NCBI GenBank assembly: GCA_004173355.1
Contig: SEAD01000014.1
Location: 1 to 59,043, forward strand
Direction: 5' to 3'
Length of the DNA: 59,043 nucleotides
From: Chitinophagaceae bacterium
Lineage (GTDB): Bacteria > Bacteroidota > Bacteroidia > Chitinophagales > Chitinophagaceae
Both the position numbers and the translations under genes were made by a program. Positions 1-8,970 of this stretch are shown piece after piece (positions within the stretch are counted from its first letter, which is position 1; every line of letters starts with the position of its first letter). A model generated the notes under the pieces. The model was not told the origin of the DNA, searched no databases, and saw only the letters and a list, made by a program, of their open reading frames with translations.

Positions 1-25
1 GTTCTTAAGTCTTTAAATATCACAT

Positions 26-1336
26 ATGAAAATGCTCCTGGCCCTCAATGCCTGCCTGCTCCAGCTCGCCTGTTCTGCTTCCCATGTGCCTGCGGGCAAG
101 GGCGGCAAAATCCATCCTGCGGCCGACCGGATCCGTGAATACCTGCCATTGATCAAAGGCAAACGGATCGGTCTGTTTGCCAACCAGACAACGGTGGTGG
201 GCAACACCCACCTGGCAGATACCCTCCGCAAACTCGGGGTCAATATCACGGTGATTTTTGGGCCGGAACACGGGTTCCGCGGTACGGCCGATGCGGGTGA
301 AAAACTGGCCAACTATACTGATAAAAAAACGGGTATCCCGGTAGTGTCATTGTATGGTTCAAAAAAGAAACCAAGCGATAAGGACCTGGAGAATGTGGAC
401 ATCCTCGTATTTGATATACAGGATGTGGGTGTCCGTTACTATACTTATATTTCTTCGTTGCAGGACTTCATGGAAGCTGCAATCATGGCCAACAAACCAT
501 TGCTGGTGCTTGACCGGCCGAACCCGAACGGATTTTATGTGGACGGGCCGGTGATGGACAAATCAAAATACGGGTCTTTTGTGGGCCGGCAGGATGTACC
601 GGCGGTGTATGGTCTCACCATCGGTGAATATGGTTATATGCTGCTCGGTGAAAAATGGCTGAGTGCCGAAGCGAATGCACGCGTGGCAAACTGGAATAAG
701 AAGGAACCAAAGCCGGGTAGTTTCCATTTCAGGGTTATCCCCTGTGGCAACTATGACCATTCGTCAAAATATGAATTGCCGGTGCGCCCGTCACCGAACC
801 TGCCCGATATGCAATCGGTGTACCTGTTCCCTTCGATCTGTTTTTTTGAAGGGACAGTATTCAGTGAAGGCCGCGGCACCCCCCGCCCTTTCCAGGTGTT
901 CGGGCATCCTTCATTGCCCAAAACCATGTACGCCTTTACACCCAATCCCAATGAAGGGGCGAAAAGCTCCAAGTTATACGGCCAGCGCTGTTATGGATGG
1001 GATCTTGGCGGGTCAACAGAGGAGGTACTCGAGAAGGTGGATGGCCGCATCCAGTTGCGCTGGCTGATTGAAGCCTATAAATTGTTCCCCCAGAAGGACA
1101 GCTTTTTTATCCTGCCCAAATCAGGGAAAATGGAAGACTCATTTTTCAACCGGCTCGTAGGCAACAATGATCTCTGGCAGCAGCTGAAAGCGGGGACCAG
1201 CGAACAGGCCATCCGCGAAAGCTGGCAGCCAGCGCTGGACAGGTTCCGCGTCATCCGGAAAAAATACCTGCTCTATACGGATATTGATGGCAGCGCGCCG
1301 GTCATACTCCCCGGAAAAACATTCATCCCGATCTAA
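26..1336 (+). CDS. namZ: Exo-beta-N-acetylmuramidase NamZ-like (DUF1343)
   Basis: Predicted 436-residue glycosidase that would remove terminal N-acetylmuramic acid from peptidoglycan fragments during cell-wall recycling. The DUF1343/NamZ signature motifs are all visible: FANQTTVVG near residues 51-59, FGPEHGFRG at 78-86, DIQDVGVRYYTY at 130-141 and VLDRPNP at 161-167. The N-terminus is hydrophobic with a Cys at residue 16 (LQLAC), so it may be a lipoprotein, although the lipobox is not canonical. The length matches the family (about 400-440). It starts 25 bases into the window, so its promoter is outside. The next gene, fmt, has its own promoter-like box. Family assignment is confident; the exact substrate is inferred from the Bacteroidota NamZ enzyme. 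Confidence 0.9.
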   Translation: MKMLLALNACLLQLACSASHVPAGKGGKIHPAADRIREYLPLIKGKRIGLFANQTTVVGNTHLADTLRKLGVNITVIFGPEHGFRGTADAGEKLANYTDKKTGIPVVSLYGSKKKPSDKDLENVDILVFDIQDVGVRYYTYISSLQDFMEAAIMANKPLLVLDRPNPNGFYVDGPVMDKSKYGSFVGRQDVPAVYGLTIGEYGYMLLGEKWLSAEANARVANWNKKEPKPGSFHFRVIPCGNYDHSSKYELPVRPSPNLPDMQSVYLFPSICFFEGTVFSEGRGTPRPFQVFGHPSLPKTMYAFTPNPNEGAKSSKLYGQRCYGWDLGGSTEEVLEKVDGRIQLRWLIEAYKLFPQKDSFFILPKSGKMEDSFFNRLVGNNDLWQQLKAGTSEQAIRESWQPALDRFRVIRKKYLLYTDIDGSAPVILPGKTFIPI

Positions 1337-1357
1337 AGCCCGCGCAGGAGTGTTCCT

Positions 1358-1365
1358 TAACTTTG
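1358..1365 (+). promoter_or_regulatory. Bacteroidota -7 box (TAACTTTG) for fmt
   Basis: TAACTTTG is an exact match to the Bacteroidota -7 consensus TAnnTTTG. It ends 17 nt before the ATG chosen for fmt. No TTG is seen at the usual -33 distance, so only the -7 element supports the call. Confidence 0.5.
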
Positions 1366-1382
1366 CCGGTCATTGATTGATT

Positions 1383-2372
1383 ATGCTTGAATACAAACTC
1401 CAGGATAAAAAAGAAGAGCCCAATACATTTACGTTTGGCCTCAAACCATTCCGCATCGTTTTTATGGGCACCCCGGAATTTGCCGTGGCATCGCTGGATG
1501 CTTTACGCGTGGCAGGTTTTGAGATAGCAGCCGTGGTCACCGCGCCCGACAAACCCGCCGGACGTGGGATGAAGCTGACTGAAAGTGCGGTGAAAAAATA
1601 TGCCGTGGAGTCCGGGTTGAAAATATTACAACCGGAGAAGCTCAAAGCCCCTGAATTTATTGAAGAGCTGAAATCGCTTGCCGCCGACCTGCAGGTGGTA
1701 GTAGCATTCCGTATGTTGCCAGAGGTTGTGTGGGCCATGCCCCGGCTTGGTTCGGTCAACCTGCATGGAAGCCTGCTCCCGCAGTACCGGGGTGCCGCGC
1801 CGATCAACTGGGCCGTGATCAATGGTGAAAAAGAAACGGGTGTGACTACTTTCCTGCTGCAGCATGAAATTGATACCGGCGAGATCCTGATCCAGGAGTC
1901 TTTCCCGATTGGTGAAAATGATACTGCAGGTGAAGTCCATGACCGCATGAAAGAGATTGGCGCACGGGTGCTGGTGGAAACGGTGCGTGGACTGGCAAGC
2001 GGGACTTTGTCTTCCACGCCGCAGACCGGCAGTGGAACGCAGAATATTGTACTGCGGCATGCGCCAAAACTTTTCACGGAGACCACAAAGATTGATTTCA
2101 ATAAACCCGTGAAAGAAGTACATGACCTTGTCCGTGGCCTCTCCCCTTTCCCCGGTGCGTTTACGCTATTTAATGAAAGGACGCTGAAGATATACCGTTC
2201 CATTGCCGAGCCCGGGCCGATCAGTATCACTCCGGGAGCCTGGGAAACGGACAACCGCAGCTTCCTGAAATTTGCCTGCACGGATGGTTACCTGTTGGTA
2301 AAGGAATTGCAGCTGGAGGGAAAAAAACGGATGGAGGCCGGCGATTTTGTACGTGGCCTGCGGAATCAGTAG
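1383..2372 (+). CDS. fmt: Methionyl-tRNA formyltransferase
   Basis: Formylates methionine on initiator tRNA using 10-formyl-tetrahydrofolate. The N-terminal core FRIVFMGTPEFAV and the motif LHGSLLPQYRGAAPINWAVI (folate/active-site region with the conserved HGSLLP) are diagnostic, followed by the C-terminal FMT domain. From this ATG the protein has 329 residues. It carries about 24 residues ahead of the usual start region (FRIVFMGTPEF), which is longer than most family members. A TTG at 1377 is also in frame. The promoter-like box TAACTTTG at 1358-1365 fits either start. The 3' end overlaps the convergent LysM gene by 7 nt. Confidence 0.95.
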   Translation: MLEYKLQDKKEEPNTFTFGLKPFRIVFMGTPEFAVASLDALRVAGFEIAAVVTAPDKPAGRGMKLTESAVKKYAVESGLKILQPEKLKAPEFIEELKSLAADLQVVVAFRMLPEVVWAMPRLGSVNLHGSLLPQYRGAAPINWAVINGEKETGVTTFLLQHEIDTGEILIQESFPIGENDTAGEVHDRMKEIGARVLVETVRGLASGTLSSTPQTGSGTQNIVLRHAPKLFTETTKIDFNKPVKEVHDLVRGLSPFPGAFTLFNERTLKIYRSIAEPGPISITPGAWETDNRSFLKFACTDGYLLVKELQLEGKKRMEAGDFVRGLRNQ

Positions 2373-3478
2373 TTGACCCGCACTACAAACTTCTCTTCTT
2401 CCCGGATGCCGAGTGCCGATGCCGCAGCATTGCTGATACGGATACCGAGACCCTGGTTCTGCCGGATCCCGTTCATTTCACCCAATACTTTTGCATAGAT
2501 CGCCTTGTTATTATCCGGGTTAATCACACGCACGATGGTGCCGGTTGCGATACCATCCATCAACAGGTAATATTTTGAATCCTGCCAGCCGCTGCTGGTC
2601 TTGAAGATGCCGGACGTAACGGTATTGTTTTTGGAAAGGGGCGACACTTTTACCTGCTGGTCGAAAAAGGTTTTGAAAAATCCATTCTCCGAACTCAGTT
2701 TTACATCTTCCGTGCCGGATGGCTGGGAGACAGGCTCCGTGCGGGTTTCCGGCTTCGTTTCCGCAGGGATGGATTTTACCGTTTCGGTTTTCACAGGGTC
2801 TGGTTGTACCGTTTCGGTTTTTACTGGATCTGGTTTTACTGTTTCGGTTTTCACCGGTTCTGTTTTTACCGGCTCCGGCTTTGTTTCCTGTTTGGGTGAA
2901 CCAATCGGTAAAGCCTGGGTCTGGACTACCTCCTTATTGACCGGTTCAGTTTTGCTGGCAACTGTTTCACTACCCGGATCTGCGGTCCGGTTTTCCAGCT
3001 TCGGTGCTGTGACCACCGCTGTAACTGCGGGGGCTTTGTACTCTTTTGAAACAAGGTATCCCACTACCAGTTTTTCACCTGCGCGGATATTATCTCCGGA
3101 CAGTTTATTCCAGCTGCGGAGATTGGCAAGTGTAACCTTTTTGTTCTGGTTGCTCACTTTCATCAATCCCTCACCCGTGGCCGGCAGGTAATAGACCGGC
3201 ACACCTTTCCCGGTTTTCTGGTTAAAATTGGTATCGTTAAGCGGTATATGGAGGATCTGTCCGATTTCGAGACCTTTGTTGAAGTCAATATTGTTGTATG
3301 CCGCAATCGATTTTGGCGCTACGTTGTAGATGCGTCCGATCGAGTAGAGTCCCTGGCTGGCGGCTACGCTGTGTTCAAGATAAAGTCCTTTCGCATCCGT
3401 TTTCACCATCAGTTCCTGCGAAGAGGCAATCAGGCAGCAGAAAGAAAGTACCAGGAAGCAGAGCAATTGTTTCTTCAT
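2366..3478 (-). CDS. Secreted LysM protein with C-terminal RlpA-like region
   Basis: A 370-residue exported protein expected to bind peptidoglycan. It has an N-terminal signal peptide (to about residue 20), two LysM-like repeats (about 34-80 and 96-142, including LYSIGRIYNVAPKSIAAYN and the matching 'ILHIPL' end), a Pro/Thr/Lys/Glu-rich linker with a 10-residue tandem repeat PVKTETVxPD (about 200-245), and a C-terminal domain (about 295-370: SKYYLLMDGIATGTIVRV, NNKAIYAKVLG, GLGIRISNAAASALG) that resembles the RlpA-like double-psi barrel. The start ATG lies about 20 nt downstream of a TATCTTTG box. The 3' end overlaps fmt. Domain calls are from motif reading; whether it has lytic activity cannot be said. 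Confidence 0.8.
   Translation of the reverse strand: MKKQLLCFLVLSFCCLIASSQELMVKTDAKGLYLEHSVAASQGLYSIGRIYNVAPKSIAAYNNIDFNKGLEIGQILHIPLNDTNFNQKTGKGVPVYYLPATGEGLMKVSNQNKKVTLANLRSWNKLSGDNIRAGEKLVVGYLVSKEYKAPAVTAVVTAPKLENRTADPGSETVASKTEPVNKEVVQTQALPIGSPKQETKPEPVKTEPVKTETVKPDPVKTETVQPDPVKTETVKSIPAETKPETRTEPVSQPSGTEDVKLSSENGFFKTFFDQQVKVSPLSKNNTVTSGIFKTSSGWQDSKYYLLMDGIATGTIVRVINPDNNKAIYAKVLGEMNGIRQNQGLGIRISNAAASALGIREEEKFVVRVNY
2778..2867 (-). repeat. 30-bp tandem repeat encoding PVKTETVxPD
   Basis: Three consecutive 30-bp units, with a partial fourth, sit inside the LysM gene and encode a 10-residue Pro/Lys/Thr/Val unit. It is in frame and forms the flexible linker between LysM and the C-terminal domain. 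Such repeats can change copy number by slippage without shifting the frame. Confidence 0.8.
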
Positions 3479-3498
3479 GTCAACTGAATGTTAGGTTA

Positions 3499-3506
3499 CA
3501 AAGATA
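3499..3506 (-). promoter_or_regulatory. -7 box TATCTTTG for the LysM gene
   Basis: On the minus strand TATCTTTG matches TAnnTTTG exactly and lies 20 nt upstream of the LysM gene start. No TTG appears at the -33 spacing. Confidence 0.5.
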
Positions 3507-3521
3507 AGGAACCCGTTTTTC

Positions 3522-4892
3522 CTATTCCTTCTCTTTCAGGATGCGGAGTTCCTTCGGGTAATAATTATTGATGCGGTTGGGCAGGATATTGGCCCAGCCG
3601 ATTGGCTGACGGCTGAAAGTCATGACTGACCAGCCTTTTGCGGCATCTGGCATGGAAAATTCCTTTCGTTGCAGGAACCGGATGGCATCATCGTAGGACA
3701 GTTCAACCCGTGTGATATCATCCGCAGTCTTCGTACTGAGTGCCAGCGCATGATCCGGCACCAGTTTATCGTGTTTGAGTTCGCCCAGCAGGATGCCGGA
3801 ATAAATCACGCGCAGGTTATTCAGCAGCAGGTTCATGTCGGATGAGAGTTCCAGTGGCCAGGCATAGATCGTCTGTTCATGCCGCACGAGTTCAAATGGT
3901 GAATGGTCCATCCACCGGCCGACCGCCGTTTTTTCACGTTCCGTGAGTCCCGCGATTTTTTTCCTTGTCTTTGCATAGGGTTCAGCAGCACCCGAATTTT
4001 TCCGGAAAGCCGCCAGGAAAAAACCTTCCCCTTTTGTTTTGTATGGCCAGAAACGGTATCCGAAAGCACCGGAACCGGTTGTTGTTTCGGTAATGTTCCA
4101 GTCGTCTGTTTTATCAAGCCTGATTGTACTGAGATCAAAATCACGCGTGTACCAGTCGAGGATAGATTCATCTTCCGCCGGTGAGTAGGAACAGGTGGAA
4201 TACACAAGCAGGCCGTCATTTTTCAATGCGGGGAAAATATCTGCCAGGATCCTTTGCTGGCGCTGTGCGCAGAGTATGACATTCTGTTCGCTCCATTCTT
4301 CGATGGCTTCCGGCTCGCGACGGAACAGTCCGCTGCCGCTGCAGGGTGCATCCACCACGATGATGTCAAAGAAGTTTTCGAGTCTCCCGAAATCCGCCGG
4401 GTCATTGTGGCTGACCACAACGTTGTCACCGCCCCATCGGATAATATTATCCTTGAGGATATTTGCACGCGTGCGGATCACTTCATTACTGACCAGCAGG
4501 CTTGCATCACTGATGAGCGACTGGAGATGGGTGGATTTGCCACCGGGCGCGGCTGAAAGGTCCAGCACGCGTAGTGGGCGGCTGAGGTCTGTGGTTTGCC
4601 GGATCGCCTGTTCGAGAAACATGCTGCTGGCTTCCTGCACATAATAGGTGCCGGCATGGAAGAGCGGATCAAATGTGAAGGAAGGCCGTTTGCCCAGGTA
4701 ACGGCCATAGATGCTCCAGGGAACGCTGGCCGCATTTTCAAATTTGGGAAAAGCCTCCACCGGTTTGAGCGGATTGAGTCGCACCGATGTCACCTGTTCA
4801 CCCGAATGGTGTACCCGCAGGAAGGCATCCCTTTCGAACCCGGTAACACCTGCTAAAGAATCAATCAATGGCTGCGGAATATTCACGCGCAA
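3522..4892 (-). CDS. RsmF/YebU-like 16S rRNA cytosine-C5 methyltransferase
   Basis: SAM-dependent m5C methyltransferase of the NOL1/NOP2/Sun family. Seen in the sequence: SAM motif AAPGGK at residues 114-119, DAPCSGSG at 181-188 with the motif IV Cys184, and TCSYSPAEDE with the catalytic Cys234 of motif VI. After the catalytic domain comes a C-terminal part as in RsmF (an extended PUA-like region), giving 456 residues. The reading frame opens with TTG at 4892, but this TTG lies inside a -7 promoter box (TAAATTTG, 4890-4897). The GTG at 4886-4884 is therefore a better start and would make the mRNA nearly leaderless. The rRNA target position is inferred from the family. Confidence 0.88.
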   Translation of the reverse strand: MRVNIPQPLIDSLAGVTGFERDAFLRVHHSGEQVTSVRLNPLKPVEAFPKFENAASVPWSIYGRYLGKRPSFTFDPLFHAGTYYVQEASSMFLEQAIRQTTDLSRPLRVLDLSAAPGGKSTHLQSLISDASLLVSNEVIRTRANILKDNIIRWGGDNVVVSHNDPADFGRLENFFDIIVVDAPCSGSGLFRREPEAIEEWSEQNVILCAQRQQRILADIFPALKNDGLLVYSTCSYSPAEDESILDWYTRDFDLSTIRLDKTDDWNITETTTGSGAFGYRFWPYKTKGEGFFLAAFRKNSGAAEPYAKTRKKIAGLTEREKTAVGRWMDHSPFELVRHEQTIYAWPLELSSDMNLLLNNLRVIYSGILLGELKHDKLVPDHALALSTKTADDITRVELSYDDAIRFLQRKEFSMPDAAKGWSVMTFSRQPIGWANILPNRINNYYPKELRILKEKE

Positions 4893-4897
4893 ATTTA
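4890..4897 (-). promoter_or_regulatory. -7 box TAAATTTG overlapping the annotated start of the rRNA methyltransferase
   Basis: Exact TAnnTTTG on the minus strand, 3 nt before the GTG at 4886. Its position decides against the TTG start at 4892 and predicts a leaderless or near-leaderless transcript. Confidence 0.5.
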
Positions 4898-4925
4898 AGC
4901 CAGTTCCTTCAATAACGCGATGTTG

Positions 4926-5111
4926 TTATGCCTTCAGGAAAAGCCCATGCCGCCAGTAATAAATGGCAATCAGGATCCACGCAAGGGACACAGCCAGGCC
5001 AGCAAGGAATGACCTGCGCAGGTTTGCATCATCGCCGGACCGCCATTGTGCGATAAACAATGCGGCCACGGGCGAACCGATAATCAATGTCACAAACAGT
5101 AACAGGTACAT
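4926..5111 (-). CDS. Small two-helix membrane protein downstream of pntB
   Basis: A 61-residue protein with two hydrophobic segments (about residues 2-22 and 37-54) separated by a charged loop containing RSGDDANLRR. I do not recognise a family. It begins 3 nt after the pntB stop on the same strand, so it is almost certainly transcribed with the transhydrogenase operon. The spacing and the clean membrane pattern argue that it is real. It could be an accessory or stability factor of the transhydrogenase membrane part, or simply an unrelated passenger. Confidence 0.6.
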   Translation of the reverse strand: MYLLLFVTLIIGSPVAALFIAQWRSGDDANLRRSFLAGLAVSLAWILIAIYYWRHGLFLKA

Positions 5112-5114
5112 GGA

Positions 5115-6590
5115 TCAGAGGTTCTTTATTTCCGCCACCAGTTCCTGCAGCACTTTTTTCGCATCCCCAAACAACATGGATGTTTTCGGACGGAAGAACA
5201 GGTCATTTTCAATACCGGCATATCCGGGTTTCATACTGCGTTTATTGACGATACAGTTTTTGGCGAGTTCGACTTCAAGGATCGGCATGCCGAATATCGG
5301 GGAGGATGGATCGGTTTTCGCCGCGGGGTTCACCACGTCGTTGGCGCCGAGTACCAATACCACATCGGTGGTGGAAAACTCTTCATTGGCCTGTTCCATT
5401 TCGAGGAGTTTCTCGTAGGGCACATCTGCTTCTGCCAGCAGTACGTTCATATGTCCCGGCATCCGTCCGGCCACCGGATGGATTGCATATTTCACATCCA
5501 CCCCTTTGCTTTCGAGCAGTTTCTCGAGTTCGTGGCAGATATGCTGTGCCTGTGCTACGGCAAGACCATAACCCGGCACGATAAATACTTTGCTGGAATA
5601 ACTCAGCAGCACTGCGGTGTCGCTGAGTGTGATTTCCTTGTAGCTGCCCTGTTCCCGTGCGCCACCCGCCGAACCTGCCTTGCTGCCCCCGAATGAACCG
5701 ATCAGCACATTGAGCAGGGAACGGTTCATGGCCTTACACATCAGGATGGTGAGCAGTGTACCTGCTGCACCCACGAGGATACCACCGGTGAGCATGACTT
5801 TATTATCGTAAAGGAATCCGCCGCATGCCGCGGCCACACCGGTGAAGGAGTTGAGGATAGAAATGACGACCGGCATATCCGCACCACCGATGGGAAGGAC
5901 GAAGAAAATGCCATATAAAAGTGCAAGCACAACAATCGCTATGAAGATCAGGCCGGAGTTGCCCGGAATCCATCCAATCAGGTAAACCGCAAGTGCAAAT
6001 ATAATACCCAGAACCACGAGATTAAAAATATGCTGTCCCCGGAACGAAAAATCCCGGACTTTACCATTTAATTTACCCCATGCAATCATTGAACCGGCAA
6101 ACGACACCGCGCCAATAACCAGGCCCACCACGATGATGAGCAAATGCCCGCGTACGGCATTCAGCATACTCACAGAAGCAAAATCTTCATCCCAGCCGGG
6201 TACCACCATGGCATGCCAACCGGGCACTACGCTCCATGCAAAATCCATATGGTCAAACTCCACAATCGAAATCAATGCCGCACAGGCTCCGCCCATTCCA
6301 TTGAACAGGCTCACCATTTCGGGCATGGCAGTCATCTTCACTTTCTTTGCTGACAGGTAACCGATAAGGGCCCCGATGGCGATCCCGCCGAATATCCAGC
6401 CGTAGTTGCCGAGCTTTTCGCCATCGTCATTTGTATACAGGAAGATAGTCCCGATGATCGCGAGCGTCATCCCCCCGGCCGCCACCAGGTTTCCCCTGCG
6501 AGCGGTTGCCGGATTCGACAGCATCTTGAGTCCCAGGATAAATGTGACGGAACCGATGAGGTAACAGAGTGTAAGCAGGTTAAGCTCCAT
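5115..6590 (-). CDS. pntB: NAD(P) transhydrogenase subunit beta
   Basis: Beta subunit of proton-translocating transhydrogenase, which makes NADPH from NADH using the proton gradient in the inner membrane. It has 491 residues. The N-terminal two thirds hold many membrane helices, with EMVSLFNGMGGACAALIS as a conserved dII loop. The C-terminal third is the NADP-binding domain III with VPGYGLAVAQAQH, HPVAGRMPGHMNVLLAEA and VLGANDVVNPAA. It starts 9 nt after the stop of pntAB. Length and motif order match the family. Confidence 0.97.
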   Translation of the reverse strand: MELNLLTLCYLIGSVTFILGLKMLSNPATARRGNLVAAGGMTLAIIGTIFLYTNDDGEKLGNYGWIFGGIAIGALIGYLSAKKVKMTAMPEMVSLFNGMGGACAALISIVEFDHMDFAWSVVPGWHAMVVPGWDEDFASVSMLNAVRGHLLIIVVGLVIGAVSFAGSMIAWGKLNGKVRDFSFRGQHIFNLVVLGIIFALAVYLIGWIPGNSGLIFIAIVVLALLYGIFFVLPIGGADMPVVISILNSFTGVAAACGGFLYDNKVMLTGGILVGAAGTLLTILMCKAMNRSLLNVLIGSFGGSKAGSAGGAREQGSYKEITLSDTAVLLSYSSKVFIVPGYGLAVAQAQHICHELEKLLESKGVDVKYAIHPVAGRMPGHMNVLLAEADVPYEKLLEMEQANEEFSTTDVVLVLGANDVVNPAAKTDPSSPIFGMPILEVELAKNCIVNKRSMKPGYAGIENDLFFRPKTSMLFGDAKKVLQELVAEIKNL

Positions 6591-6599
6591 AAGATTGAA

Positions 6600-6908
6600 T
6601 TACTTTTTCTTCCTGAACATTTCGAGCATCCGGTCAGTCACTACAAATCCACCCACCACATTCAGTGTACCAAGCACCACGGCCAGGAAACCCAGCACCA
6701 GTGCGAGATAGTTATCGGTTTTTGCCTGCCCCATCACAATGATCGCCCCGATGATAACTACCCCATGGATCGCATTGGCCCCGCTCATCAGCGGGGTATG
6801 CAGCACGGCGGGTACACGGCCGATCACTTCAATACCGACGAACACCATCAGGATCACGATGTAGATCACCTGCTGGTTGCTGTTTATCCATTCTAAAACA
6901 TTTCCCAT
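6600..6908 (-). CDS. pntAB: NAD(P) transhydrogenase subunit alpha, part 2
   Basis: A 102-residue membrane protein that supplies the separate membrane part of the alpha subunit in split-type transhydrogenases. Three hydrophobic stretches are visible, including VIGRVPAVLHTPLMSGANAIHG, which is the conserved alpha-subunit membrane motif. It lies between pntAA and pntB with short gaps (21 and 9 nt), forming a three-subunit PntAA/PntAB/PntB operon as in other bacteria with split alpha. Confidence 0.95.
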   Translation of the reverse strand: MGNVLEWINSNQQVIYIVILMVFVGIEVIGRVPAVLHTPLMSGANAIHGVVIIGAIIVMGQAKTDNYLALVLGFLAVVLGTLNVVGGFVVTDRMLEMFRKKK

Positions 6909-6929
6909 AAAAAATCTTTACCGGTTATT

Positions 6930-8045
6930 TTATCCAGGAACCGCTATCCTTTCGGATACGATCTTACCTTCTGATGTAATGGCGCTGCCCTTTACCAGGT
7001 CATCTTCCCAGTTGAGATGCAGGGCCCCTTCCTTTGTCGTAAGCAGCTGGAGGAAGTTCAGTACATTTTTGCCGTACAACTTACTTGCGTCCGATGGCAT
7101 GGTCGATTGCAGGGATGAATCACCAATGATCCTGACCCCGCCCGACAATACCGTCTCGTTGTTTTTTGTGAATGGGGTATTACCACCCGTGGCAGCCGCC
7201 AGGTCAACGATCACACTTCCCGTTCGCATGGCAGCAATCATTTCCGCAGTAATAAGCAGGGGCGCTTTTTTGCCCGGGATCTGGGCAGTGGTGATCACAA
7301 TATCTGACTTCGCTATACTTTCAGCGATGCGTGCCTGTTGTTTCTGTTTGTATTCATCCGTTTGTTCCACCGCGTAACCACCTGCCTTTGACGCATCGGC
7401 TGCACCTTCCACTTCCACGAACTTTGCACCGAGGCTCATTACCTCTTCCTTCACTGCGGGTCTTGCGTCAAACACCTCCACCACGGCCCCCAGCCGTTTG
7501 GCGGTGGCGATAGCCTGCAGTCCGGCCACACCGGCACCCAGGATCAGCACCTTCGCGGGAGTGATACTTCCGGCTGCGGTCATAAACATCGGGAAGTAGC
7601 GGCCGTACGTGTTAGCTGCCAGGAGCACGGCCTTGTATCCTGCTATGTTGGCCTGCGAACTCAGCACATCCATCGATTGGGCACGGGTTGTACGGGGCAG
7701 CATATCGAGGGAAAAGGAAGTGATGTTTGCGGATGCCCATTCTTTCATCAGCGATACATGGAACAATGGCTGGTAAACACCGATCAATATCGTTCCGGGT
7801 TTTGCCGATAACAGGTCTGCGGCCGGATGGATAGCCAGGATAAGATCAGCGGAGGACAGGATCCCCGAACGTTCCCGGAGGGAGGCGCCTGCTTTTTCGT
7901 AATCGGCATCCGGACAAAACGCCGTATCGCCGCTGCCGGGTTCTACCCAGACAGTCACTCCTTTTTTGACCAGTGCACTAACGGTTTCTGCGAGCACGGA
8001 TACCCTTGTTTCAGGTGAGGGTTCCTTTAATACGCCTATTGTCAT
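6930..8045 (-). CDS. pntAA: NAD(P) transhydrogenase subunit alpha, part 1
   Basis: NAD(H)-binding soluble subunit (domain I) of the transhydrogenase, 371 residues. It opens with the alanine dehydrogenase/PNT N-terminal domain (MTIGVLKEPSPETRVS). It contains the RAQSMD motif at 121-126 and the nucleotide-binding glycine motif ILGAGVAGLQA around 168-178, followed by FDARPAVKEEV, and ends without membrane helices, as expected for the split form. It is the first gene of the pnt operon. No convincing promoter match is seen in the 107 nt upstream. Confidence 0.96.
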   Translation of the reverse strand: MTIGVLKEPSPETRVSVLAETVSALVKKGVTVWVEPGSGDTAFCPDADYEKAGASLRERSGILSSADLILAIHPAADLLSAKPGTILIGVYQPLFHVSLMKEWASANITSFSLDMLPRTTRAQSMDVLSSQANIAGYKAVLLAANTYGRYFPMFMTAAGSITPAKVLILGAGVAGLQAIATAKRLGAVVEVFDARPAVKEEVMSLGAKFVEVEGAADASKAGGYAVEQTDEYKQKQQARIAESIAKSDIVITTAQIPGKKAPLLITAEMIAAMRTGSVIVDLAAATGGNTPFTKNNETVLSGGVRIIGDSSLQSTMPSDASKLYGKNVLNFLQLLTTKEGALHLNWEDDLVKGSAITSEGKIVSERIAVPG

Positions 8046-8152
8046 GCCGGAAAGGAATTTGGGATGTAGGATTCAATCCCCGACAAGATAACCGTTTTTC
8101 CGGGCTAAACAAGAGGGATTAAATGCGATTGCAGGGAATGTGACAGGGAAGG

Positions 8153-8947
8153 TCAGAAGCGGACATCAAACCGTTGTTGTTCCCTGAATTCCTTGCGGAA
8201 AAACAGGATGCCGATAAAGAAAAGATCCACACTGCAACGTACGGCCTCATGCGAACGGATATTTTCCCAGGCCTGTTCCATTTCCGCGCTCCAGTGCACA
8301 TCATCAAAAACCAGGATGGTATCGTTATGGATGAATGGAAGCAGCTGCCCGAAATAACGTTCAGTCGGCTCCCGGCGGTGGTTTCCGTCGATAAACACCA
8401 GGTCAGGTGCAGGTGACGATGTTAGGTATTCGGGAAGGGTATGGTCAAAGTTGCCTTCGATCACCTCGGGAGTGAGACCAAGCCTGCTGAAATTCAAGCG
8501 TGCGCGGGCGGCTACTTCAGGCGAACCTTCCAGACTGGTAACCGATGCATTATCCCCTCCCAGTGCGAGGTAACTGGTGCTGATACCAAGCGAAGTGCCG
8601 AGCTCCAGGATGGTCCCGGGTTTGTAAAAGCGCGCGATACGGAAAAGTAATTGCGCGAGGCGGCGGGGTTTAGCAGCATTCCGGGTGATGGAAGCCACCG
8701 ATCGTTGTTTACCCTGGCCGGTAACGGATCCCGCGCCGAGTTCACGGATCTGCAGCAGGGAGTGATCACGTTTTAATTCAGCGCGCAATCCTTCTACGGT
8801 TTTATACGCCGGATAATCGTTCCGGTCGTTCAGCACCTGCCGGATAAACTGGTACACGAATGGCGAATGCATGCCGTGGCCGCGGCTGTTCATCGCCCTC
8901 CTGCGAAAACGGAAGTAGTTTCTGATGAGCTGGAAACGCGTGTACAA
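8153..8947 (-). CDS. Class I SAM-dependent methyltransferase (O-methyltransferase-like)
   Basis: A 264-residue methyltransferase. SAM-binding motif I is ILELGTSLGISTSY (113-126), with the acidic end of the next strand at SLEGSPE (138-144) and motif VFIDGNHRREP (184-194). This is the pattern of the Methyltransf_24 and O-methyltransferase families. The conserved-looking N-terminal segment FRRRAMNSRGHGMHSPFVYQF supports translation starting upstream of it. The frame opens with TTG at 8947, and an ATG at 8893 is the alternative. It starts 23 nt after folA, likely the last gene of a thyA-folA-methyltransferase unit. The substrate is unknown. Confidence 0.8.
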   Translation of the reverse strand: MYTRFQLIRNYFRFRRRAMNSRGHGMHSPFVYQFIRQVLNDRNDYPAYKTVEGLRAELKRDHSLLQIRELGAGSVTGQGKQRSVASITRNAAKPRRLAQLLFRIARFYKPGTILELGTSLGISTSYLALGGDNASVTSLEGSPEVAARARLNFSRLGLTPEVIEGNFDHTLPEYLTSSPAPDLVFIDGNHRREPTERYFGQLLPFIHNDTILVFDDVHWSAEMEQAWENIRSHEAVRCSVDLFFIGILFFRKEFREQQRFDVRF

Positions 8948-8970
8948 AGCGGTGATTTTTTCGGGGAAAA

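Noticed and set aside
2778-2867. CRISPR-like repeats
   Set aside because: The 30-bp units are in frame within a coding region with no spacers between them.
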